Assembly (NCBI GenBank): GCA_009784145.1
Contig: WRCI01000091.1
Location: 1-6,806, forward strand
Reading direction: 5' to 3'
Length of the DNA: 6,806 nt
Source of the DNA: Methanobrevibacter sp.
Lineage (GTDB): Archaea; Methanobacteriota; Methanobacteria; Methanobacteriales; Methanobacteriaceae
A model generated the notes under the pieces. The model ran no database searches, had not been told where the DNA came from, and saw only the letters and a list, made by a program, of their open reading frames with translations. A program made the position numbers and the translations under genes. Of this stretch, positions 1 to 5,930 are shown piece by piece. Position 1 is the first letter of the stretch. The number at the start of each line of letters is the position of its first letter.

Positions 1-991
1 ATGGTTCACCTGCAGTTGTACAATATTTTAAGTTACTAAAATCATATTTAGATAAATCTTCTTTAATAAGGAATCTGTATATTGTAGGAGGTGCACAAAA
101 GGTATTGACTTTGTATTTTACAATTTTTTCAACAAGATTTAATGCATCGAATCTATCATAATCATAGATAAATACTCCAGTACCTACAATCCATTGACCA
201 TAAAGCCCTCCCCAAACAGCTTTCATCCAACCAGTATCAGCAGAGGTATGGTGAAGACCATCTTCAATTTCATTATGCCAATATTTAGCAGTAAGAATGT
301 GAGCTATTGGATATCTAAAGTCATGTACTACCATTTTTGGCTGACCAGTTGTTCCAGAAGAGAAGTATAAAATCATGATATCTTCATTTTTACTAGCTTC
401 TTCACCAGTAGGTCGCGTGAAATCTTCACTTGCTTTTTCAAGAGATTCTTTAAAATCATCCCATCCATCAAATGAATTTCCACGTCCAGAAACTAATAAT
501 TTATTTAAATTAATTCCTACTTCATCTATTGCATTATCAAATTCAGCTAATAATACAGGATCATCAACAGACATAATCATTTTTATATCTGCTCTTTCAA
601 GTCTATAAACAATATCTTTTGATTTCAACATATGAGTAGCTGGGACAGGAATAGCTCCAATCTTATGAAGTGCTATAATACAAAACCAAAATTCATAACG
701 GTTTTTTAAAGTAAGCATTACCTTATCGCCTTTTTTAATCCCATAGTTTTTTATTAGGTTAGCTGCTTTATCAGAATACTTTTTCATTTCACTAAAAGTG
801 AATTTTTTTTCATCACCTTCATCATTACACCAGATAAGTGCTATTTTTTCTGGATCTTCTTTAGCATACCTATCTACAACATCAAATGCAAAGTTAAAGT
901 TTTCTGGAACTACAAATTCAAAATTATTTTTAAAATCTTCATAAGAGTCAAATTCTACTCTGTTAACATATTCTTTCAGTAAAGATGACAT
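1..991 (-). CDS. AMP-forming acyl-CoA (acetyl-CoA-type) synthetase, N-terminal 330 residues, cut by the window edge
   Basis: This enzyme of the ANL (adenylate-forming) superfamily should activate a short- or medium-chain carboxylate with ATP to an acyl-AMP and transfer it to CoA in the cytoplasm. The visible part holds the ATP/phosphate loop [13 protein letters not shown] (residues 209-221), followed by ADTGW (251-255), CAPPTIYR (299-306) and TTAGEP (325-330), the start of the adenine-binding motif. The C-terminal hinge and lid domain with the catalytic Lys lie outside the window; family members are usually about 550 residues. The opening VEFDSYEDF...[12 protein letters not shown] is typical of the AMP-binding enzymes shared by gut methanogens and Bacteroidetes rather than of classical 650-residue Acs. 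The ATG has GAGG (999-1002) 7 nt upstream. The tandem repeat array and the HTH-cupin regulator lie directly upstream on the same strand. Substrate (acetate, propionate, branched or aromatic acid) cannot be told from this part. Confidence 0.93.
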   Translation of the reverse strand, partial: MSSLLKEYVNRVEFDSYEDFKNNFEFVVPENFNFAFDVVDRYAKEDPEKIALIWCNDEGDEKKFTFSEMKKYSDKAANLIKNYGIKKGDKVMLTLKNRYEFWFCIIALHKIGAIPVPATHMLKSKDIVYRLERADIKMIMSVDDPVLLAEFDNAIDEVGINLNKLLVSGRGNSFDGWDDFKESLEKASEDFTRPTGEEASKNEDIMILYFSSGTTGQPKMVVHDFRYPIAHILTAKYWHNEIEDGLHHTSADTGWMKAVWGGLYGQWIVGTGVFIYDYDRFDALNLVEKIVKYKVNTFCAPPTIYRFLIKEDLSKYDFSNLKYCTTAGEP

Positions 992-998
992 TTAATTG

Positions 999-1002
999 CC
1001 TC
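999..1002 (-). promoter_or_regulatory. Ribosome binding site of the acyl-CoA synthetase
   Basis: GAGG on the minus strand lies 7 nt before the ATG at 991, so the start is well supported and the repeat array upstream is outside the coding region. Confidence 0.6.
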
Positions 1003-1030
1003 GTATTGTTATTAAATTTATTATAATTTT

Positions 1031-1180
1031 TTAAAGTTAATAATTAAAGTTATAATATTTCTAAAGTTAATAATTAAAATTATAATATTTTTATAGTTAA
1101 TAATTAAAATTATAATATTTCTAAAGTTAATAATTAAAGTTATAATATTTTTATAGTTAATAATATAAAGTTCAAAATTT
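1031..1180. repeat. 30-bp tandem repeat array (about 5 units) in front of the acyl-CoA synthetase gene
   Basis: Four 30-bp units start at 1031, 1061, 1091 and 1121; a fifth from 1151 matches for 14 bp and then degenerates. Each unit consists of two related halves, TAAAGTTAATAATT and AAAGTTATAATATTT, so the AAAGTTA-like box recurs about every 15 bp. Units starting CTAAAG and TTATAG alternate, and 1051-1104 equals 1111-1164 with a single mismatch (A at 1079, G at 1139), so the last step was doubling of a 60-bp block. Position between the regulator and the synthetase, and a matching box upstream of the regulator, suggest operator sites; 30 bp is about three helical turns, so copies would face the same side of the DNA. 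Repeat slippage in AT-rich DNA without function is the alternative. Confidence 0.85.
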
Positions 1181-1213
1181 TTTAAATATTAATCATGTAA
1201 TAAAGTAGTCAAT

Positions 1214-1765
1214 TTACATTAAAATAGCTAAAAATTTAGCTGGTTTATTATTCAATGCTTTCATTGCATGTTCATGATGAGAATCAAAGAAAATAGAATC
1301 TCCTTCATTTAAAACTATTTCATTTTCATTAATATATAATCTTACTGAACCTTCTAGTATATAGTTAAATTCTTGACCTGGATGATTGTTAGTTTCAGGT
1401 TTATCTATATCCTTTGGTTCAACTGTTACAATGAAAATTTCTCCTTTTTTATTAATGAATTTTTCAACAAGATTTTCATATTTATATTGTTTTCTACGTT
1501 GAATAATAACTCCTTGATCTTTTCTAGTAACAGTAAATACATCCATTCTAGTTTCCTCACCAGTAAGCAGTAAACCCATATCAACTTTAAATTTATGAGC
1601 TATTTCATACAAGACACTGGCAGGAATATCTTTTTCAGCATTTTCATATTTAATATATTCTTCTTCACTAATATTACACATATTAGCCATTTCTTTTGTT
1701 GTAAAATCAGATAATTCTCTAAGTTCTTTAACTCTTGCACTGATTTCTTTAATTGTTTTATTCAA
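1214..1765 (-). CDS. XRE-family HTH transcriptional regulator with C-terminal cupin domain
   Basis: A 183-residue DNA-binding protein. Residues about 9-65 form a Cro/C1-type helix-turn-helix ([19 protein letters not shown], then [28 protein letters not shown]). Residues about 112-183 form a cupin_2 barrel ([19 protein letters not shown], then [20 protein letters not shown]). H128 and E132 of motif 1 and the histidine cluster H163/H164/H166 of motif 2 could bind a metal or small ligand, although the first-motif HxH is reduced to one His. Such regulators sense a metabolite through the cupin; next to an acyl-CoA synthetase the ligand may be its acid or acyl-CoA (inference). Start choice: AGGTG (1772-1776) lies 6 nt before a TTG at 1765, giving MNKTIKEIS; a GTG at 1774 would add three residues but sits inside that ribosome binding site. 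It ends 223 bp before the synthetase start, on the same strand. Confidence 0.9.
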   Translation of the reverse strand: MNKTIKEISARVKELRELSDFTTKEMANMCNISEEEYIKYENAEKDIPASVLYEIAHKFKVDMGLLLTGEETRMDVFTVTRKDQGVIIQRRKQYKYENLVEKFINKKGEIFIVTVEPKDIDKPETNNHPGQEFNYILEGSVRLYINENEIVLNEGDSIFFDSHHEHAMKALNNKPAKFLAILM

Positions 1766-1771
1766 AAACAA

Positions 1772-1776
1772 CACCT
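1772..1776 (-). promoter_or_regulatory. Ribosome binding site that fixes the regulator start at TTG 1765
   Basis: AGGTG on the minus strand matches the archaeal 16S 3' end and stands 6 nt from the TTG at 1763-1765. The more upstream GTG (1772-1774) is part of this element, so it is unlikely to be the initiator. Confidence 0.6.
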
Positions 1777-1794
1777 GTCCTTTTTTATTGTTAA

Positions 1795-1820
1795 AATTTT
1801 TTAAAGTTATAGTTAAACTT
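1795..1820. promoter_or_regulatory. Candidate operator upstream of the regulator, matching the repeat array
   Basis: AATTTTTTAAAGTT at 1795-1808 is identical to 1025-1038 at the edge of the repeat array before the synthetase. It is followed by ATAGTTAAA, which resembles the repeat half-units. It lies about 20 bp upstream of the regulator's ribosome binding site, where an autoregulatory operator or core promoter would be expected. In DNA this AT-rich a 14-bp identity is suggestive, not proof. Confidence 0.35.
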
Positions 1821-2391
1821 GTTTATTTATCAATTTTTAATTGTTAACATTGAATCAATCATTTATCATTGATTATAATCAAATTTAATTGTCTATAATA
1901 GTTAGTATTGATATATTAGAATTTATAACTATTAATAACTAAATCAAATGATTCTTAATTCATAATAATGAAAATTATTTATTTTTAGTTAAAAATAATA
2001 GAAACCATAATTATATTTAACTTATTATATTATCATGAAATAAAAGTTAATTCTTTAACAATAAAATGTATAGTTTTTAAATAATATAAATGTATGTTAA
2101 TTCATGATAAATATTACTAAAATTGTTTATATTAATAAAAAAATAAAACTAAAAGAAAATATTAATTAATAATAAATTACATTATTAATGTATTATAAAA
2201 CTATATTGATAAAATAATAAAAATAAGTATAAAATTTCAAGCTATAAAATATTATAAAATTATATTATAAAATTATTATTATAAATTTAAATTATTAAAA
2301 TATAAAATTATAAAATTAAGTTACAAAATATTATAAAATTATTAATTATAAAATTAAGTTATAAAAATAGTTAAAATTTAACAACACCCTA

Positions 2392-2412
2392 TTATAAATA
2401 TCTTATATTATA
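2392..2412 (+). promoter_or_regulatory. Candidate TATA box(es) for the 118-residue gene
   Basis: TTATAAATA (2392-2400) and TTATATTATA (2403-2412) resemble the methanogen TATA box. Transcription about 25 nt further on would start near 2420-2435 and leave a 24-35 nt leader carrying the ribosome binding site. The surrounding A/T richness makes the exact box uncertain. Confidence 0.4.
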
Positions 2413-2447
2413 ATAAATACTATTAAAAATTAAAAAAAAAGAATAAT

Positions 2448-2452
2448 GGTGA
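2448..2452 (+). promoter_or_regulatory. Ribosome binding site GGTGA
   Basis: GGTGA ends 4 nt before the ATG at 2457. The same GTGA-plus-4-nt arrangement occurs before genes starting at 5930 and 6595 on the other strand, which supports those starts too. Confidence 0.65.
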
Positions 2453-2456
2453 AAAT

Positions 2457-2813
2457 ATGTCTGAAATAGGTGAAAATTTCATTTTAAGAAAAGATACAGG
2501 AGAAGAATTAGATATTCTTCAAAAATATGTGGGTTTTAAAGTTAGGCAAGATGGAATATTGACTATTAATTTTAGATGTCCAAAGAAAGAAATAGAAGAA
2601 GTAAACTCATTTTTTCAAAAATTTAGCTTTACAGAACCATTAACTTATGATATCGGAAATACTGGTGAAGTACCTTGCTATTATAAAGGAATGGCTCCTT
2701 TATTAGAACAAAAAGATGATTCTGGATTCAAATACTTCTTCTTATCAGTAACTTTACAAGAGATAAAAGAAGAGATTGAAGAAGAACCTCCAAGTTGTGG
2801 CTGCGGTTTTTAA
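2457..2813 (+). CDS. Small acidic protein of unknown function with C-terminal CGCGF tail
   Basis: A 118-residue soluble protein that I do not recognise. No signal peptide or membrane segment is visible. Residues 1-100 look like a compact mixed alpha/beta domain (GFKVRQDGILTINFRCPKKE near 26-45; YFFLSVTLQEI near 93-103). An acidic helix IKEEIEEEPP (103-112) follows, and the end is SCGCGF. Cysteines are at 41, 74, 114 and 116; the CGC pair at the very end could bind a metal, form a disulfide or mark the protein for modification (inference). It stands alone on the plus strand, with a long A/T spacer before it and an oligo-T end after it, so it is probably monocistronic. Base composition is richer in G and C than the neighbouring spacers, as expected for a real gene, and the start has a good GGTGA site. 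The central strand-rich part resembles small phage tail or connector proteins only vaguely. Confidence 0.85.
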   Translation: MSEIGENFILRKDTGEELDILQKYVGFKVRQDGILTINFRCPKKEIEEVNSFFQKFSFTEPLTYDIGNTGEVPCYYKGMAPLLEQKDDSGFKYFFLSVTLQEIKEEIEEEPPSCGCGF

Positions 2814-2821
2814 AAATTTCA

Positions 2822-2828
2822 TTTTTTT
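2822..2828 (+). terminator. Oligo-T transcription end of the 118-residue gene
   Basis: A run of seven T starts 9 nt after the stop codon, with no hairpin. Archaeal RNA polymerase commonly stops at such runs. Confidence 0.45.
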
Positions 2829-2840
2829 AGTTATATATAA

Positions 2841-2881
2841 TTGAACATCCCAAAAAAAAAGTTGGACATTCAAAAAAAACC
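2841..2881. repeat. Two imperfect 21-bp direct repeats with poly-A tails
   Basis: TTGAACATCCC plus nine A (from 2841) is followed directly by TTGGACATTC plus eight A (from 2862). Read on the minus strand the A runs are T8 and T9, which would serve as termination tracts for the minus-strand cluster. Confidence 0.6.
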
Positions 2882-2888
2882 ACCTCCT
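2882..2888 (-). promoter_or_regulatory. Orphan Shine-Dalgarno-like sequence AGGAGGTGG in a 3' spacer
   Basis: On the minus strand AGGAGGTGG (2880-2888) is the strongest match to the 16S 3' end in the window, yet no credible gene follows. A TTG lies about 8 nt on and opens a short T-rich frame; an ATG 11 nt on gives only MSNFFFGMFNYI. On the plus strand the same bases read ACCTCCT, like the anti-Shine-Dalgarno itself. It may be a relic of a lost gene. Confidence 0.3.
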
Positions 2889-2919
2889 ACAATTAATCAT
2901 GATGAAAAAAGATAAATAT

Positions 2920-2945
2920 TAATAGTAATGATTAATAGTAATGAT
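2920..2945. repeat. Perfect 13-bp tandem duplication
   Basis: TAATAGTAATGAT occurs twice head to tail (2920-2932 and 2933-2945) in the convergent spacer. Confidence 0.8.
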
Positions 2946-3009
2946 AGTATTTATATTATTTATAATTTATTTGATTATAATTAATATTTTATTAAATAAA
3001 TTAATCAAA

Positions 3010-4005
3010 TTAAGACAATTTTAGTTTTTTCAGCCTATTTTTAGCAAATAAACAATTTTCTTTCCAAATATCAAGATCATCATAACATTCATTATAATTA
3101 ACAATTTCACCATAATTTTTTAAGTTATCATGATACTTTCTAATTATTATCTTATATATCTCAATAGCCGTTTCATAATTTTCAATAGCATTGTCAATCT
3201 CGTTTTTTTCATCCATAATTTTGCCTTTTAAAAAATAAATAGTTGAATAACTCTCTTCATTAAAAGGGTATTTCCTTGATTCCAATAGTTCATTTATAAC
3301 TTCTAATCCTTTGTCATAATCCTCCAATTTCTCAACTAATATGATAATATATAAATAAACATATTCTTCAACATATTTAATACTGATTGCTTTTTCAATA
3401 AATTTAATTGCAAGATCAGAATTGTTTAACTTATTATTTTCAACTGCTAAGCCAAACCACCCATCTGGAAAATAAGGATATGACTTAGTTAACTTATCAA
3501 AACAATGAATAGATTTTTCAATGCAACCCATTCTATCTAAAACCATTGCCTTCATATATCCAGATGCTTCACTTTTTGGATGAATTTTAAGTCCATAATT
3601 AGCAATTTTAAGTGCATGTTTAAATTTTTTACATTCAACTAGAATAGATATCTTAAGATTTAAAAGATCTAAATTATCATTATTTAATTCAAGCCCTTTA
3701 TTAACCGTTTCTAATGCAAAACTATAATTAAATTCATTTAATATTAATTCTATTTTATATCTCCATGTATCAATATAATGAGGATTACTATTAATAGATT
3801 TATCATAATATTTTAAAGCATTGTTAAATTCACCTAAATCAGCTAAAACCATTGCTTTATATGTTAATGCATATTTACAATTAGGTTCAATTTTCAATAC
3901 TTCATCATAATATTTTAAAGCTTTTTCAAAGTCCCCTCCAATATAATTTCCAAAGCCACGCTTTATTTTAGACATCATTCTTAATTTATTTATAAACTTA
4001 AACAT
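3010..4005 (-). CDS. Tetratricopeptide repeat (TPR) protein
   Basis: A 331-residue, probably cytoplasmic scaffold made of about seven to eight TPR helix pairs. The clearest units are near 11-41 (GDFEKALKYYDEVLKIEP), 45-75 (GEFNNALKYYDKSINSNP), 79-109 (FALETVNKGLELN), 112-142 (KHALKIANYGLKIHP), 146-176 (KSIHCFDKLTKSYP), 180-210 (DLAIKFIEKAISI) and 254-287 (NEIDNAIENYETAIEI). The C-terminal 40 residues are basic and helical. TPR arrays bind partner proteins; no catalytic domain is fused, so the partner is unknown. The ATG is preceded by AAGGA (4014-4018) 8 nt upstream. It is the last gene of the minus-strand cluster, 115 bp after the nearest membrane protein, and may have its own promoter. A broken TPR-like copy with a similar start lies at 5923-6200. 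Confidence 0.9.
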   Translation of the reverse strand: MFKFINKLRMMSKIKRGFGNYIGGDFEKALKYYDEVLKIEPNCKYALTYKAMVLADLGEFNNALKYYDKSINSNPHYIDTWRYKIELILNEFNYSFALETVNKGLELNNDNLDLLNLKISILVECKKFKHALKIANYGLKIHPKSEASGYMKAMVLDRMGCIEKSIHCFDKLTKSYPYFPDGWFGLAVENNKLNNSDLAIKFIEKAISIKYVEEYVYLYIIILVEKLEDYDKGLEVINELLESRKYPFNEESYSTIYFLKGKIMDEKNEIDNAIENYETAIEIYKIIIRKYHDNLKNYGEIVNYNECYDDLDIWKENCLFAKNRLKKLKLS

Positions 4006-4028
4006 AAAACCATTCCTTTAAATTAAAA

Positions 4029-4120
4029 AAATATATATTTAATAATAATTACTTTTTATTCATAAAAAACCCCACAATTCAATTTTTAAATTATTCAAAC
4101 ATATAATCCAATGATAAAAG
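4029..4120 (-). promoter_or_regulatory. Spacer before the TPR gene with oligo-T and TATA-like elements
   Basis: On the minus strand GTGGGG followed by six T (4064-4073) could end transcription of the membrane-protein genes. TTATATG near 4100-4106 and TTAAATATATAT near 4030-4042 are TATA-like; only the first leaves room for the ribosome binding site in the mRNA. Whether the TPR gene is co-transcribed with the upstream genes is therefore open. Confidence 0.3.
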
Positions 4121-4672
4121 TTAAACATGACTATCCATAATCCCATTCATATTAATACTAAATAAATAAGATACAATTAAACAGATAAGAAAAATATAAA
4201 AAATATTTAAATATATATACTGAAAATTATAAAAACTTGAAACAATAAATCCAAAAGCCATAATTATCAAAATCACATTAAAAACCCCATAATATTTTAA
4301 ATCAAATTTTGACAAAGTTGATAAATTAGATGAAAAATTTAAGAATATTAGGAATATAAAAGTAGCGAAAGTTTGATTTAAATCTATCCCCGCCCAAGCA
4401 TGATAAAGTAGATTTACTCCTAAAAAAATGAAAGCAGTGATTAATAATATTCTTTGGAAAAACGTTCCTCTTTTAAATAAAATTATCTCAGAAAAAGGAA
4501 TAAACACAAAACTTAAAAATATAACATAAAACCAAGCTCTAAAAAAATATTCATTAGCAAATTGATTATCAGGAAACCATAAAAAATAAGGAAGTAAAAC
4601 ATAAATAATCAAAAATGGAACACACAAAACAGAAAAAAGAATAATTTTTTCCTTTAAACCAAATGAAAACAT
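4121..4672 (-). CDS. Multi-pass membrane protein, paralogue A of a tandem trio
   Basis: A 183-residue integral membrane protein with about six hydrophobic segments (near 10-33, 46-66, 75-95, 101-117, 127-148 and 154-173). I do not recognise the family. A short basic loop LFKRGTFFQRI (65-75) follows the second segment, and IFLNFSSN (109-116) ends the fourth, with KYYG after it (126-129). The same basic loop and FLNFSSN occur at almost identical positions in the next gene upstream, so the two are paralogues. The C-terminus is a short polar tail (NMNGIMDSHV). The ATG has GGAG (4683-4686) 10 nt upstream, a rather long gap. It is 58 bp behind paralogue B, on the same strand and probably in the same transcript. 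No catalytic or transporter motif is visible. Confidence 0.85.
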   Translation of the reverse strand: MFSFGLKEKIILFSVLCVPFLIIYVLLPYFLWFPDNQFANEYFFRAWFYVIFLSFVFIPFSEIILFKRGTFFQRILLITAFIFLGVNLLYHAWAGIDLNQTFATFIFLIFLNFSSNLSTLSKFDLKYYGVFNVILIIMAFGFIVSSFYNFQYIYLNIFYIFLICLIVSYLFSINMNGIMDSHV

Positions 4673-4730
4673 CTAAACCAAACTCCAAATAATATAACCT
4701 ATATAATTTTTTGTTAATAATAAATATGCC

Positions 4731-5324
4731 TCAATAATCAACTAATCCATCAGACTTTCCATAAAATACAGAAGATATCACTAAAACAATAGATAATATA
4801 CTAGCCAATATAAAATATAAATCAAAATAATATAAACTCTCACCAATAACAACAGTTAACAACACAACACTTATTAAAACATTAAAAGAAGAACTATTCA
4901 ATATTTCATCAAAATCAAAACTATTTTTATTAATAGGGTAACTTAAAATATAATATTTCATATTCTTTTTTTCAATATTGGATGAAAAATTGAGAAAAAC
5001 AGATAAATATAAAATCCATAATAATGTATGTATCACACCTATAAAAGAAAAAAACATAGTTAAAGATGAAGAAATCAATACTAATATTACAATAATTCTC
5101 TGAGTCACCACCCCATACTTTTTAAACAGAATTTTAACTAAAGGATAAATAACATAAATGAAAAATATAATAATAGTTGAATAAAATACTAATAAAGACA
5201 CAGTATAATATGATACAATAACATTTAAATCTTTTTCACTAAAGAAAAAAAGAACACATGACATCAATGCAACCATTGCTATAGGTGAGAAAAATCTCCT
5301 TAATCTTTCATTTAATAAATGCAT
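4731..5324 (-). CDS. Multi-pass membrane protein, paralogue B of a tandem trio
   Basis: A 197-residue protein with about six hydrophobic segments (near 11-28, 35-66, 76-92, 95-113, 146-163, 168-187). Family unknown. It shares with paralogue A the basic loop after the second segment (ILFKKYGVVTQRI, 65-77) and FLNFSSN (110-116, the same residue numbers as in A), then KYY (123-125). It carries an extra polar loop, PINKNSFDFDEI (130-141), before the fifth segment, which A lacks. Its end, FYGKSDGLVDY, resembles that of paralogue C (LYGKY...YDGVDRF), so B links the three. The start is well fixed by GAGGGA (5331-5336) 6 nt before the ATG. It follows C by 33 bp, so the two are almost certainly one operon. 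Confidence 0.87.
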   Translation of the reverse strand: MHLLNERLRRFFSPIAMVALMSCVLFFFSEKDLNVIVSYYTVSLLVFYSTIIIFFIYVIYPLVKILFKKYGVVTQRIIVILVLISSSLTMFFSFIGVIHTLLWILYLSVFLNFSSNIEKKNMKYYILSYPINKNSFDFDEILNSSSFNVLISVVLLTVVIGESLYYFDLYFILASILSIVLVISSVFYGKSDGLVDY

Positions 5325-5330
5325 AAAAAA

Positions 5331-5336
5331 TCCCTC
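5331..5336 (-). promoter_or_regulatory. Ribosome binding site of paralogue B
   Basis: GAGGGA, 6 nt before the ATG at 5324, is the best-formed ribosome binding site in front of a real gene in the right half of the window. Confidence 0.65.
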
Positions 5337-5357
5337 ATAAAACTTTTATCCCTATTT

Positions 5358-5930
5358 TTAAAACCTATCTACACCATCATAAGATAAAAAAGAATATTTA
5401 CCATATAAAGTTGTAGCTACAAAAACTATTGAAAAAATTAAAGACATTGACAATAAACAAATACCAATTATTTCCAAAATATTTGGTTCCATGTTAGCAA
5501 TAACTGTAGTTTCTGTTAAAACAAAGCCCCCCTCAGAAAATACGAGAATCAAATTAAACACTAAATAAAAAAATAAACCCATGAAAACAAACGATTTTCC
5601 ATCAATAAGTTTATCATTGCCGCCCTCCACATCTTTAAAAATTAACCATATGATATACCAATTTAAAATTATCAATAAAGGAATGTAACTATTAAAAAAC
5701 CAATAATCATATAATGACATAAAAAACAAAAAAGAACAAATAGATAAAATAAATAATATTTTTTGAAAATTTCCAAATTTATAAATAAACTTATAAGCAA
5801 GAGTATATACTAATAATAAAATTAAGACAATACTAAGATTAATTAGCCCAGTTAAAAAAACATTAGATAATATCAATGTTAAGAATGTTAAAAAAATCAC
5901 AACGTCCAAAAACAAAACCTTACTATCCAT
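5358..5930 (-). CDS. Multi-pass membrane protein, paralogue C of a tandem trio
   Basis: A 190-residue protein with about six hydrophobic segments (near 6-24, 27-49, 57-73, 80-98, 113-132, 151-173). Family unknown. A basic loop FIYKFGNFQKILFIL (48-62) matches the LFKRGTFFQRI loop of paralogue A, and the C-terminal LYGKYSFLSYDGVDRF matches the FYGK...DGLVDY end of B. The FLNFSSN motif is replaced by LNWYIIWLIF at the corresponding place (89-98), followed by a Gly/Asp-rich loop DVEGGNDK. Start choice: a TTG at 5948 opens the longest frame, but GTGAT (5935-5939) stands 4 nt before the ATG at 5930 and lies inside that extension, so I take 5930. The TAG of the broken gene upstream overlaps this start by 8 nt, suggesting the genes were once translationally coupled. 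Confidence 0.85.
   Translation of the reverse strand: MDSKVLFLDVVIFLTFLTLILSNVFLTGLINLSIVLILLLVYTLAYKFIYKFGNFQKILFILSICSFLFFMSLYDYWFFNSYIPLLIILNWYIIWLIFKDVEGGNDKLIDGKSFVFMGLFFYLVFNLILVFSEGGFVLTETTVIANMEPNILEIIGICLLSMSLIFSIVFVATTLYGKYSFLSYDGVDRF

Larger units (their letters stand above)
1777..2447. other. Long gene-free A/T spacer between divergent genes
   Basis: About 670 bp, nearly all A and T, with stops in all frames and no credible gene or RNA. It separates the minus-strand regulator from the plus-strand 118-residue gene, so both promoters should lie in it. It contains an inverted repeat (AATCAAT 1853-1859 with ATTGATT 1868-1874) and a second one (TAATAGTTA 1896-1904 with TAACTATTA 1926-1934). 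From about 2225 to 2375 a degenerate run of TATAAAATTA-like units occurs; ATAAAATTAAGTTA appears twice (2309-2322 and 2348-2361) apart from small differences around it. The rest shows nothing I can interpret. Confidence 0.6.

Noticed and set aside
83..95. TAGGAGGTGCA on the plus strand, a perfect Shine-Dalgarno-like string
   Set aside because: It is the antisense of the conserved CAPPT codons of the synthetase, so it is explained by coding sequence.
375..608. Plus-strand open frame of 77 codons
   Set aside because: It lies antisense to the acyl-CoA synthetase, whose motifs are unmistakable; the frame is a compositional shadow with no ribosome binding site.
1031..1180. CRISPR array
   Set aside because: The repeats are directly adjacent with no unique spacers, and are too AT-rich; this is a simple tandem repeat.
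1373..1573. Plus-strand open frame of 66 codons
   Set aside because: It lies antisense to the HTH-cupin gene, is rich in Phe/Ile/Asn as expected of a shadow frame, and has no family resemblance.
1853..1874. Inverted repeat AATCAAT/ATTGATT as a terminator or RNA hairpin
   Set aside because: A seven-base A/T-rich stem with an 8-base loop is too weak, and such arms are expected by chance in this composition.
1777..2447. Replication origin or small RNA gene in the long spacer
   Set aside because: No origin recognition box pattern with G-strings, no neighbouring cdc6/orc gene and no GC-rich structured segment is visible.
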